Source: Ralstonia sp. ASV6
GTDB lineage: Bacteria > Pseudomonadota > Gammaproteobacteria > Burkholderiales > Burkholderiaceae
DNA: 52,500 nt
Assembly: GCF_016429285.1 (NCBI RefSeq)
Contig: NZ_JAELUI010000019.1
Location: forward strand, 1 to 52,500
Direction of reading: 5' to 3'
The notes beneath the pieces are model-generated. The model was not told the DNA's origin and made no database searches. It was given only the letters and a program-made list of their open reading frames with translations. A program made the position numbers and the translations under genes. Within the stretch, counting starts at the first letter, position 1; the number at the start of each line of letters is the position of its first letter. Positions 45,446 through 52,500 of the stretch are shown here, one piece after another.

Positions 45446-46231
45446 TCAGTCGCGATAAGAGGCGTCAATTTTATCCAGTTTGCGCAGTAGGGCCGGCCAC
45501 TCCATCACGCCTTCGATGGCGCCGCCGTCTTCCAGCTGTTCGGCAGCGCGATCGGCCAGGTGCGGTACGGGTGAGACCACCTCGCCGCCCGTCAGCGCCT
45601 GAATCTGGATCTCGCATGCCTTGATGAGCGTGGCCATCAGCACATGGGCTTCTGCCACGGTGCGGCCGATGGTGAGCGTGCCGTGATTGCGCAGCAGCAT
45701 GGCGAATTGAGCCCCAAGCGACGCAGTCAGGCGGGTGCCCTCTTCCGGCGTAAAGGCCAGGCCCTCGTAGTCGTGATACGCCATGCGCTTGTGAAAGCGC
45801 AGTGCGTGCTGCGACAGCGGCAGCAAGCCGTGCTTCTGCGCGGACACAGCAATGCCGGCCGTGTTGTGCAGATGGATCACGCAATGCGCATCGGGGCGCG
45901 CCGCATGCACAGCAGCGTGCAGCGCAAAGCCTGTGACGTTCACCAACGGCCGTGTTGCAGCGTCGGGCCAATCGCCAACGAGCTGGCCCGCACCGTTGAT
46001 CTTGACCAGGTTGGACGCGGTGATCTCGTCAAACGCCAGACCGAAAGCGTTGATGAGGAAGTGATCCGGCTCACCCGGAACGGTGGCCGACAGGTGGGTG
46101 TAGATCAGATCATCCCAGCCGTTGAGCGCAGCCAGTCGATAGGCGGCTGCCAGGTCGACACGTACCGCGCGCTCGGCTTCGCTGATCTCGCCCCCGGGCA
46201 CAACGGCACCGGGGCGCAGGGCAAAAGACAT
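45446..46231 (-). CDS. Class II aldolase/adducin family protein
   Basis: The product has 261 residues. Zinc-site histidines lie in VIHLHNTAGIAVSAQ and the later LLRNHGTLTIG. DLIYTHLSATVPGEPDHFLIN and the FDEITASNLVKI stretch are conserved in this family. It probably cleaves a sugar-phosphate or a related hydroxy-acid, but the family is broad. The ribosome site GGAGGAG lies inside a 7-bp hairpin just upstream (see the next feature), which is unusual. Confidence 0.88.
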   Translation of the reverse strand: MSFALRPGAVVPGGEISEAERAVRVDLAAAYRLAALNGWDDLIYTHLSATVPGEPDHFLINAFGLAFDEITASNLVKINGAGQLVGDWPDAATRPLVNVTGFALHAAVHAARPDAHCVIHLHNTAGIAVSAQKHGLLPLSQHALRFHKRMAYHDYEGLAFTPEEGTRLTASLGAQFAMLLRNHGTLTIGRTVAEAHVLMATLIKACEIQIQALTGGEVVSPVPHLADRAAEQLEDGGAIEGVMEWPALLRKLDKIDASYRD

Positions 46232-46235
46232 GGGG

Positions 46236-46252
46236 CTCCTCCAATGGAGGAG
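46236..46252 (-). promoter_or_regulatory. Hairpin that hides the Shine-Dalgarno of the class II aldolase gene
   Basis: On the minus strand CTCCTCC, ATT and GGAGGAG lie directly before CCCC and the ATG at 46231. The 7-bp stem covers the whole ribosome site with only a 3-base loop. Translation would need the stem to open, by heat, a protein or a ligand, or by co-transcriptional timing. Confidence 0.5.
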
Positions 46253-46318
46253 GCATTCTAGAACGTACGTGCCGCATGAGCGAGATGCGGCGCGGCGACC
46301 TGCGCTACATGCAGTCCA

Positions 46319-47557
46319 TCACGCACGTACGGGCGAGAGGGGCGAAGCACGCCTGACCGCAATGAAGATGGCCACGCCCACCACTAGCGACACCGCCGCC
46401 ACCGCCAGCGATGCACTGAAGCCACCCGTGGCTGCAAACAACCGATTGGCCAGCGGCGGCCCAGCAATCTGACCAATGCCATAGGCAGCCGTCATCAGCC
46501 CCATCAGGCGCGGTGCGGCGTGCGGCCACAGACGGCGCGCCTCGCGCATGGCAAACAGCGTGATCGCCGTAAATGGCAGGCCAAGCAGCGTGCTCGACAA
46601 CGCCAGCCCCGCCACCGTCGGCCAGACGATGCTGACTGCCACGGCAATCGCCTGCATGGCATACGCCGTGGCGAGCAGCGAACGGTTGTCGCGCGCAAGG
46701 CTGATCCGTGTGGAGAGGAACGCGCCCAGCGCCACCCCCGCGCCGAACATCGGCCAGAACAGATCGGGCCAGATCGAGCCCGCCGGCAGCACCTTGCGCG
46801 CGATCACCGGCAGGAAGGTGGCCGTGATGATGTAGCCGAAGCCGGCCAGACCGTAGGCCAGAGTAACGGCCGTGGTGGCTGCATCCAGAGGTGGTACGCC
46901 GCCGATTGCAGCAGCGGGCGCGGCCGCATGCGCGTGGGGTTCGGGACGAATGGTCGACCACACCGCCGCTGTCAGCATCGCCGACAGCACACCAAACGCA
47001 ATCCACGCCGACGTTGCATGCCAACCCAGTGCCACCATGCCACTGGCCGCCAGCCCCGGAATGGCAATGCCGAGCCCAGGCCCACAGAAGATGATGCCGC
47101 CCAGCGCCGCGTGCCCCAGCTCCGTCAGCTTGTGCAGGCACCACCCCGCGGTGAACACGAACACCAGCGCGCTCGCCATGCCGGCCGCAAAGCGCAGCCC
47201 AAGCCACGCCGGCTGCCCTTGCAGCACGCCCATCCCCGCTGTGAGCAGCACCGTGGCGATCAGGCCAATGCGGATCAGCCGCGCCGCATCGCCCCGCACC
47301 GCCATGCAAGCCAGCGCGCCCAGGAAATAGCCCAGGTAGTTGCCCGTTGCCAGCCAGCTCCCCTGCGCCAGCGACAGGCTGCCGTCGTGCAGCATCATCG
47401 GCAGGATCGGGGTGAAGGCGAAGCGGCCGATGCCCATTGCCACGGACAACGCGACCATGCCGGCAATCGCGACGCGCCAGGCCACGCCGCGCGCGTCATG
47501 CGCGGCAGACAACGAAGAGGAAGAGGAGGAGGACGGGGACGACAGCGCGGATTGCAT
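46319..47557 (-). CDS. MFS transporter, YbfB/YjiJ family
   Basis: The product has 412 residues with 12 predicted membrane helices. The N terminus is Ser-rich (MQSALSSPSSSSSSSLSAAH), then IAGMVALSVAMGIGRFAFTP, the family signature at the first helix. FLVP-type sequences and paired GxxxG helices follow. The ATG at 47557 is chosen over a longer frame. The divergent LysR gene probably controls it. The substrate is unknown. Confidence 0.9.
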   Translation of the reverse strand: MQSALSSPSSSSSSSLSAAHDARGVAWRVAIAGMVALSVAMGIGRFAFTPILPMMLHDGSLSLAQGSWLATGNYLGYFLGALACMAVRGDAARLIRIGLIATVLLTAGMGVLQGQPAWLGLRFAAGMASALVFVFTAGWCLHKLTELGHAALGGIIFCGPGLGIAIPGLAASGMVALGWHATSAWIAFGVLSAMLTAAVWSTIRPEPHAHAAAPAAAIGGVPPLDAATTAVTLAYGLAGFGYIITATFLPVIARKVLPAGSIWPDLFWPMFGAGVALGAFLSTRISLARDNRSLLATAYAMQAIAVAVSIVWPTVAGLALSSTLLGLPFTAITLFAMREARRLWPHAAPRLMGLMTAAYGIGQIAGPPLANRLFAATGGFSASLAVAAVSLVVGVAIFIAVRRASPLSPVRA

Positions 47558-47603
47558 GGTGGTGCCCAGACGGGGAGATCGGTACCTCATCGTACGCAAC
47601 GCG

Positions 47604-47623
47604 ATTCATTCCGAAAAATGAAT
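47604..47623. promoter_or_regulatory. Inverted repeat between the MFS and LysR genes
   Basis: ATTCATT and AATGAAT flank six bases (CCGAAA), so the site is a 20-base interrupted palindrome. It lies 46 bases from the MFS start and 36 from the LysR start. LysR proteins bind such sites, so it is a good operator candidate. Confidence 0.5.
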
Positions 47624-47659
47624 TATATTGAACGAATCTATTAGCAATTGAGATGCATC

Positions 47660-48568
47660 ATGGATCTGGCCTCGCTCGAAATCTTCCGGACCGTCGTGCG
47701 CGAAGGCGGCGTCACACGGGCGGCTCAGCAATTGCACCGGGTGCAGTCAAACGTGACCACGCGCATCCGTCAGCTGGAGACCTCGCTAGGGGTGCAGCTA
47801 TTTGTGCGCGAGGGCAAGCGCATGGTGCTTACGCCGGCCGGCCAGACGCTGCTGACCTATGCGGACGACATCCTCCGCCTTGCCGCCGAAGCCCGACAGG
47901 CCGTGCAGCCACGTGAGCCGCACGGGCGCCTGCGCATCGCCTCGATGGAAAGCACCGCTGCCAGCCGCCTCCCCGGCCTGCTCGCCACGTTGCACCAGCG
48001 CTGGCCGCGCGTGCAGCTGGAGCTGGTGACCATGCCGACGCGCCAGTCGATCCAGGCGCTGTCGAACTTTGAAGTCGATTGCGCCTTCGTTGCGGAAACC
48101 GCCTGCCTGACCAATACGCGCGCTGCGCTCACGACCCTGCCAGCGTTTGCCGAAGCGCTGGTGCTGATCGCCCACCGCTCGCATCCACCCATCCGCCGCG
48201 CGGCCGATGTGCAGACACCTGCCTTGCTGGCCTTCGAGGCGGGCTGTGCCTATCGGCAACTGATCGAAGACTGGTTTGAGGCCGGTGGCGTGGCGCCGTC
48301 GCGCGTGCTGGAGCTGGGTTCGTATCACGCCATCATCGCGTGCGCAGCGGCGGGGATTGGCGTGGCGCTGGTGCCGCGCTCGGTGCTGGAGCTGTACACG
48401 AACGCGCCGGACATCAGCATCCACGCGCTCGACAAACCCGGCCGCGTCGACACCATCCTGGCGTGGCATCGCGACATGGCAGGGCCGGCGCTGCAAGCAC
48501 TCGTGCAGGTGCTGAGCGAGCCGCATGCCACGGCAGACGTGCCCACCGCTGAAGCCATCGCCGCCTAA
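47660..48568 (+). CDS. LysR-family transcriptional regulator
   Basis: The product has 302 residues. The winged helix-turn-helix covers 1-60 (FRTVVREGGVTRAAQQLHRV, then QSNVTTRIRQLETSLGVQLF). The effector domain follows, with ASMESTAASRLPGLLA and the later AIIACAAAGIGVALVPRSVL. The ATG at 47660 gives the standard N terminus MDLASLEIF; the frame also opens at 47648. It is divergent from the MFS exporter, which is the usual target for such a regulator. Confidence 0.93.
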   Translation: MDLASLEIFRTVVREGGVTRAAQQLHRVQSNVTTRIRQLETSLGVQLFVREGKRMVLTPAGQTLLTYADDILRLAAEARQAVQPREPHGRLRIASMESTAASRLPGLLATLHQRWPRVQLELVTMPTRQSIQALSNFEVDCAFVAETACLTNTRAALTTLPAFAEALVLIAHRSHPPIRRAADVQTPALLAFEAGCAYRQLIEDWFEAGGVAPSRVLELGSYHAIIACAAAGIGVALVPRSVLELYTNAPDISIHALDKPGRVDTILAWHRDMAGPALQALVQVLSEPHATADVPTAEAIAA

Positions 48569-48642
48569 ACTGGGTAGAACAGCTGGATACACAGACCCCG
48601 CCGCCGGTCTAACAAGAAAGGCGGTCACAAACGGAGGCTGTC

Positions 48643-50031
48643 ATGCGACGGTCGTCTCGTACAGCGCAGTGCATGGCATGGATGGCGGGCGTGCTGACCG
48701 CCGCATGGAGCTGCCTGGCACTGGCATCTGCGCCGGTCGTGGTGCTGCCGCTCACAGGGGCCATCGGACCGGCCAGTGCAGCCTACGTCGTGCACGGACT
48801 GGAAGACGCGCACAAGCAAGGCGCACAACTCGTCGTGCTGGAAATGGATACACCGGGTGGGCTGGATGCGTCGATGCGGCAGATCATCCAGGCCATCCTG
48901 GCCTCTCCGGTGCCGGTGGCAGGCTATGTGGCGCCGGGGGGTGCACGCGCAGCCAGTGCTGGCACCTACATTCTCTACGCCTGTCATGTTGCCGCGATGG
49001 CGCCGGCCACCAATCTGGGGGCGGCATCGCCGGTGTCCATCGGCATCGGCGGGCATGCGCCGTCCGGTCCCACGCCAAACCCTGGTGATACCGCCAAGCC
49101 GGCCAGCGCCCCAGCAGCCGCCTCCAGCAACGAAGACACGCTCGCCCGCAAGCAGATGCACGATGCTGCGGCCTACATCCGGGGCCTGGCACAACTGCGT
49201 GGCCGCAACGCAGCATGGGGCGAACGCGCCGTCCGCGAAGCCGTGAGCCTGGACGCGTCCGAAGCCGCCAACCAGCGTGTGATTGACCTCATCGCCAACG
49301 ACGTGCCCGACCTGCTCAAGCAGGTGGATGGCCGCACGCTGCGCACTGCCACCGGCACGGTCACGCTACACACCGCCGATGCGCAGGTCCAGACCCTCGA
49401 GCCTGGCTGGCGCAATCATTTCCTCGCCGTCATCACCGACCCGAGCCTGGCGTTGTTGCTGCTGACGGTGGGCGTGTACGCGTTGATCTTCGAGTTCTCC
49501 ACGCCGGGCATGGTGGTGCCGGGCCTCCTGGGGGCGATGTGCATTCTGGTGGCGCTCTACGGGCTGCAGATGCTGCCGATCAACTACGCGGGGCTGGCGT
49601 TGATCTCGCTCGGCCTGGGCTGCATGGTGGCCGAGGCGTTCCTGCCGACCTTCGGCGCGCTGGGCGTGGGCGGCATCGTCGCGTTCATCCTGGGCGCGGT
49701 GATGCTGATCGATACGCAAACACCGGGCTTTGGCGTGCCGCTGCCGTTGATCGTGTCGATGGCCTTTGTGAGCCTGACGGTGATCCTGCTGCTCTCAAGC
49801 ATGGCGGTACGTGCACGACGTCGGCCGAAGGTGACCGGCGGCGACACCATCATCGGCATGACGGGTGAACTGCTCGAACTCGATCCGACCGACCCCCGAG
49901 ACCCGGCTGCCGGCTGGGTGCAGGTCCACGGCGAGCGCTGGCGCGTGCATTGCGACGGCCCACTCGCACGTGGCGATCGTGTGCGTGTGACCGCAAGGCA
50001 CGGGCTCACGCTCAATGTCGTGCCGGCCTGA
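48643..50031 (+). CDS. NfeD-family membrane serine protease (stomatin operon partner)
   Basis: The product has 462 residues. A signal or first helix (about 11-29) is followed by a ClpP-like protease domain: [12 protein letters not shown], then [10 protein letters not shown] with the nucleophile Ser105, and Lys170 in [10 protein letters not shown] as the probable base. Four or more membrane helices follow (about 265-385). The C-terminal NfeD OB-fold domain (about 395-462) starts near GMTGELLEL. The next gene, 20 bases on, encodes a slipin, the classic partner. Confidence 0.9.
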   Translation: MRRSSRTAQCMAWMAGVLTAAWSCLALASAPVVVLPLTGAIGPASAAYVVHGLEDAHKQGAQLVVLEMDTPGGLDASMRQIIQAILASPVPVAGYVAPGGARAASAGTYILYACHVAAMAPATNLGAASPVSIGIGGHAPSGPTPNPGDTAKPASAPAAASSNEDTLARKQMHDAAAYIRGLAQLRGRNAAWGERAVREAVSLDASEAANQRVIDLIANDVPDLLKQVDGRTLRTATGTVTLHTADAQVQTLEPGWRNHFLAVITDPSLALLLLTVGVYALIFEFSTPGMVVPGLLGAMCILVALYGLQMLPINYAGLALISLGLGCMVAEAFLPTFGALGVGGIVAFILGAVMLIDTQTPGFGVPLPLIVSMAFVSLTVILLLSSMAVRARRRPKVTGGDTIIGMTGELLELDPTDPRDPAAGWVQVHGERWRVHCDGPLARGDRVRVTARHGLTLNVVPA

Positions 50032-50051
50032 GCTTCTCAAGGAGAAGAAAA

Positions 50052-50801
50052 ATGCTCTATGGATTCTTCAGCGCAGGCGGCCTGATGTTTCTGGCTGTGC
50101 TGCTGATCATCTCGTCGTTTCGCGTACTGCGCGAGTACGAGCGTGGGGTGGTGTTTCTGCTGGGCCGTTTCTGGCGTGTGAAAGGGCCAGGGCTGGTGCT
50201 CATCATCCCGGCAGTGCAGCAGATGGTGCGTGTGGACCTGCGTACCGTGGTGATGGACGTACCGCCGCAAGACGTGATCTCGCACGACAACGTGTCAGTC
50301 AAGGTCAACGCGGTGGTGTACTTCCGCGTGGTCGATCCGGAGCGCGCCATCATCCAGGTCGCCAACTTTCACGAGGCGACCAGCCAGCTTGCGCAGACCA
50401 CGCTGCGCGCCATTCTCGGCAAGCACGAGTTGGACGAAATGCTGGCCGAGCGCGAGAAGCTCAACCTCGACATCCAGAAGGTTCTCGACATCCAGACCGA
50501 CCCGTGGGGCATCAAGATCGCCAACGTGGAGATCAAGCACGTCGACCTGAATGAATCGATGATCCGCGCGATTGCGCGTCAGGCCGAAGCTGAACGCGAA
50601 CGCCGGGCCAAGGTCATCCATGCAGAGGGTGAATTGCAGGCCTCGGAAAAACTGCTGGAAGCCGCGCGTATGTTGGCGCAGCAGCCCGAAGCCATCCAGT
50701 TGCGCTATCTGCAGACCCTGACGCAGATTGCGGGCGACAAGAGTTCCACAATCGTCTTCCCGCTGCCGATGGAAGCGCTAGGGGCGTTGAAGAAGGCTTA
50801 G
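50052..50801 (+). CDS. Slipin (stomatin/SPFH family) membrane protein
   Basis: The product has 249 residues. An N-terminal membrane helix (about 4-22) precedes the SPFH domain, seen in [40 protein letters not shown] and [19 protein letters not shown]. The C-terminal part is a charged coiled coil ([20 protein letters not shown]). It starts 20 bases after the NfeD gene with AAGGAGAAG between. The pair would form a membrane scaffold with a protease; NfeD relatives are known to cleave stomatin C termini. Confidence 0.92.
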   Translation: MLYGFFSAGGLMFLAVLLIISSFRVLREYERGVVFLLGRFWRVKGPGLVLIIPAVQQMVRVDLRTVVMDVPPQDVISHDNVSVKVNAVVYFRVVDPERAIIQVANFHEATSQLAQTTLRAILGKHELDEMLAEREKLNLDIQKVLDIQTDPWGIKIANVEIKHVDLNESMIRAIARQAEAERERRAKVIHAEGELQASEKLLEAARMLAQQPEAIQLRYLQTLTQIAGDKSSTIVFPLPMEALGALKKA

Positions 50802-50974
50802 TGGATGGATTGACCGTTGTGGGTGCATCCGTGGTTTCGCCCCCCGGCCAGGGCCGACTCACTTCCTTTGTCTTGCCAGAGAAAGTCAGCAAAGAATGTC
50901 GCCACATCAGGGACGAACGGTCGCACCACTGGGGCGCAGGTGGTTATGCCCAGGCGCGTTTGGTTTGGCTTGTT

Positions 50975-51682
50975 TCATTTCCCTCCAGCAGCAGCCCAGT
51001 CGATGGCCGCATCGAACAGTGTGCGACCTGTCGACGTGAGGTTCGGGAAGGTTTCGTTGTCGAGGAAGAAGAACACGCGGCGGGCGGGGGCCAGCGTTTC
51101 ATAGTCCATCGTCGCGCCTTTCTCGTAGCCGAAGATGGTTGCCTTGGTTGGGTCACCCGCCACGCTGGCGATGATGTTCGCACCCAGGCCCGGCTTGCCC
51201 CAGCCCATCGGGGCGTCCTTGGCGTAGCCCACGGCCACGCCTGCCGGCATGCCGCCCGAGAGTGGGTGCGGTGCGTTGACCATCCACAGGTAGTGCTCCT
51301 TCTCGACCATGCCGAAGTCAGTGCCGAGGCGCTTGCCCGTCATCGCCAGGTCGTCGAGCAGGTCGTTCTCCCATGTCATCAGCGGCACGGGCACGTTGCG
51401 ATAGGCACCCAGCAGGTCGCGCGAGCGCACGGTAGACGACAGCACAACGAGGTCGAAATCCTTCGCGCGCTCTGCCGGCTGGTATTGGTCGTACAGCGTG
51501 ACGGCATAACCTCGCGATTCGAGATGCGCGACGATCTGCTTGTCGATGGGCAGGCTCTTGCCTTGCATGCGGACGACCATCAGGACCGTCTTGCCGGCGC
51601 CTGGTTGCGTATCTGCGGCAGCGGGTTGGGTGAAAGCGAATGCCATCAATGCGACGGCAAGGAAACGAAGCAGCGATTGCAT
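50975..51682 (-). CDS. Secreted protein of unknown function, possibly ThuA/GATase-like fold
   Basis: The product has 235 residues. The signal peptide covers about 1-23 (AFTQPAAADTQ). The body has alternating beta and alpha segments, with KTVLMVVRMQGKSLPIDKQI, FDLVVLSSTVRSRDLL and VPVPLMTWENDLLDDLAMTG, like a flavodoxin or glutamine-amidotransferase type fold. The match to a ThuA-like group is weak. I chose the ATG at 51682. It is 23 bases downstream of the TonB-dependent receptor gene, so a role in uptake of the same substrate is likely but unproven. Confidence 0.7.
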   Translation of the reverse strand: MQSLLRFLAVALMAFAFTQPAAADTQPGAGKTVLMVVRMQGKSLPIDKQIVAHLESRGYAVTLYDQYQPAERAKDFDLVVLSSTVRSRDLLGAYRNVPVPLMTWENDLLDDLAMTGKRLGTDFGMVEKEHYLWMVNAPHPLSGGMPAGVAVGYAKDAPMGWGKPGLGANIIASVAGDPTKATIFGYEKGATMDYETLAPARRVFFFLDNETFPNLTSTGRTLFDAAIDWAAAGGK

Positions 51683-51705
51683 GGGTTGCACTCCTGAAAA
51701 CATCA

Positions 51706-52500
51706 TCACAGGTCAATCTTCATGCCGAGCTTGAACAGGCGCGGCGCACCCATCGACAGACGGTTGTTGCCAGCGCCGGCCCAGTAGCGCTTGTCAGTCA
51801 GGTTGTCGACGTTGAACTGCAGCGTGGTGCGCTTGCCCGAGATGCGCGTGACATAGCGCACGCCAGCGCTAAACAGCGTGGTGCCGCCCAGCTCTGCCTG
51901 GTTGGCATCGTTCACGGGGCGCGGGCCGAGGTAGTACGCGCCCGCGTTGAACGACACGGAGCGCAACGTCGGCAGCGTGTACTCCGCAAACAGGCTGGCG
52001 GTGCTGCGCGGCGTGTTCTCGGGCGTGTTGCCGTTCAAGCCATTGCCAACGCCTCGGAACTTGGCATCGGTCCACCCGGCGGAGGCCAGCAGCGACAGAT
52101 CTTTCGTGACGCGGCCCTGGGCGGTCAGCTCAACACCGCGAATGCGCTCGCGGCCGTCCTGCACAAAGATGTTTGCGTTGTTGGTGTAGCTCGCGGCGCG
52201 GTCGATGTCGTAGACGGCGGCGGCAAGCTGCGTGCCGGCCGGCGTTTCATAGCGCACGCCCACTTCCTTCTGTTCGGACAGCGCAGGCGGCATCGCCACG
52301 TTGGCGTTGGCGGCGGTATTCGGTGCGCGTGCGCCGGCCTCAAGCCCCTGTGCATACGACGCGTAGGCCGACAGCGTGGGCGTGAACTTGTAGATGACGG
52401 CGCCCAGCGGCGTGGTCTTGCTGGCCTCGTAGCGGTTGGGGGCCTGCGTGCTGGTGTAGCTCGTATAGCGTAGGCCAGCAATCACCTGCCAGTGCTCCGA
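51706..52500 (-). CDS. TonB-dependent (siderophore-type) outer membrane receptor, 3' part only
   Basis: The frame is open to the right edge, so only the C-terminal part of about 264 residues is seen. Beta-strand signatures are HWQVIAGLRYTSY, GAVIYKFTPTLSAYASYAQG, KEVGVRYETPAGTQLAAAVY, SRV-type RIRGVELTAQGRV, and TLQFNVDNLTDKRYWAG near the C terminus. These are typical of TonB-dependent siderophore receptors. The last residues are KIDL, not the common aromatic. The plug and TonB box are outside the window; the substrate is unknown. Confidence 0.88.
   Translation of the reverse strand, partial: SEHWQVIAGLRYTSYTSTQAPNRYEASKTTPLGAVIYKFTPTLSAYASYAQGLEAGARAPNTAANANVAMPPALSEQKEVGVRYETPAGTQLAAAVYDIDRAASYTNNANIFVQDGRERIRGVELTAQGRVTKDLSLLASAGWTDAKFRGVGNGLNGNTPENTPRSTASLFAEYTLPTLRSVSFNAGAYYLGPRPVNDANQAELGGTTLFSAGVRYVTRISGKRTTLQFNVDNLTDKRYWAGAGNNRLSMGAPRLFKLGMKIDL

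Noticed and set aside
46305-47309. 334-codon frame within the MFS gene on the same strand
   Set aside because: The out-of-frame translation is Gly/Ala/Arg-rich without membrane pattern; the MFS frame has clear helices.
47510-47545. Ser-codon-rich simple sequence at the start of the MFS gene as a phase-variation tract
   Set aside because: It is an irregular mix of AGG and AAG-type triplets (GAAGAGGAAG on the plus strand), not a uniform repeat, and length changes of whole codons would not switch the frame.

Overview
The window is GC-rich, densely packed chromosomal DNA of a beta-proteobacterium, most likely Ralstonia or a close Burkholderiaceae relative. This rests on the gene order gyrA-serC-pheA-hisC-tyrA-aroA-cmk-rpsA-ihfB-lapAB-ugd-hldE-rfaD-cysM, a tmRNA whose tag reads ANDERYALAA, a C4-type porin, and the style of the LysR, AraC and MFS genes. 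The species call is inference; no search was run. I see no prophage, transposase, CRISPR array, rRNA or tRNA.

Left part (1-23058): almost all minus strand. After a partial metN (cut by the left edge) and a histone-deacetylase-like amidohydrolase comes plus-strand mltB. A long minus-strand housekeeping run follows. In transcription order it holds gyrA, a DUF2059 secreted protein, serC, pheA, hisC, tyrA, aroA (serine and aromatic amino acid/histidine synthesis), cmk, rpsA, ihfB, lapA, lapB, ugd, hldE kinase, rfaD (LPS heptose and UDP-glucuronate supply), comEA, cysM and a small secreted protein. Hairpin terminators break it after the DUF2059 gene, ihfB, rfaD and comEA.

Middle (23059-32209): ompA-family gene, a glycine-zipper lipoprotein, ubiG overlapping a Gph/MupP-type phosphatase, a 1256-residue DUF748 (AsmA-like) envelope protein, the tmRNA gene ssrA, and a porin.

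Accessory right part (32300-52500): a minus-strand cluster encodes a 5'-nucleotidase lipoprotein, an ExeM/NucH-type extracellular nuclease with a GlyGly-CTERM-like tail, and a rhombosortase that overlaps the nuclease 3' end. It reads as a surface nucleic-acid scavenging unit with its own sorting protease and is the most distinctive system here. Then follow an RcnB-like protein, an MFS-transporter relic, an AraC regulator divergent from an AhpD-like protein, a universal stress protein, a LysE exporter, a SorAB-type sulfite dehydrogenase convergent with a TusA-like protein, NUDIX, threonine aldolase, a tautomerase and a class II aldolase whose Shine-Dalgarno lies in a hairpin. An MFS/LysR divergent pair, an NfeD-slipin operon, and a secreted protein beside the 3' part of a TonB-dependent receptor (cut by the right edge) complete the window.

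Large antisense open frames opposite gyrA, rpsA, the 5'-nucleotidase and others are codon-bias shadows and were left out.
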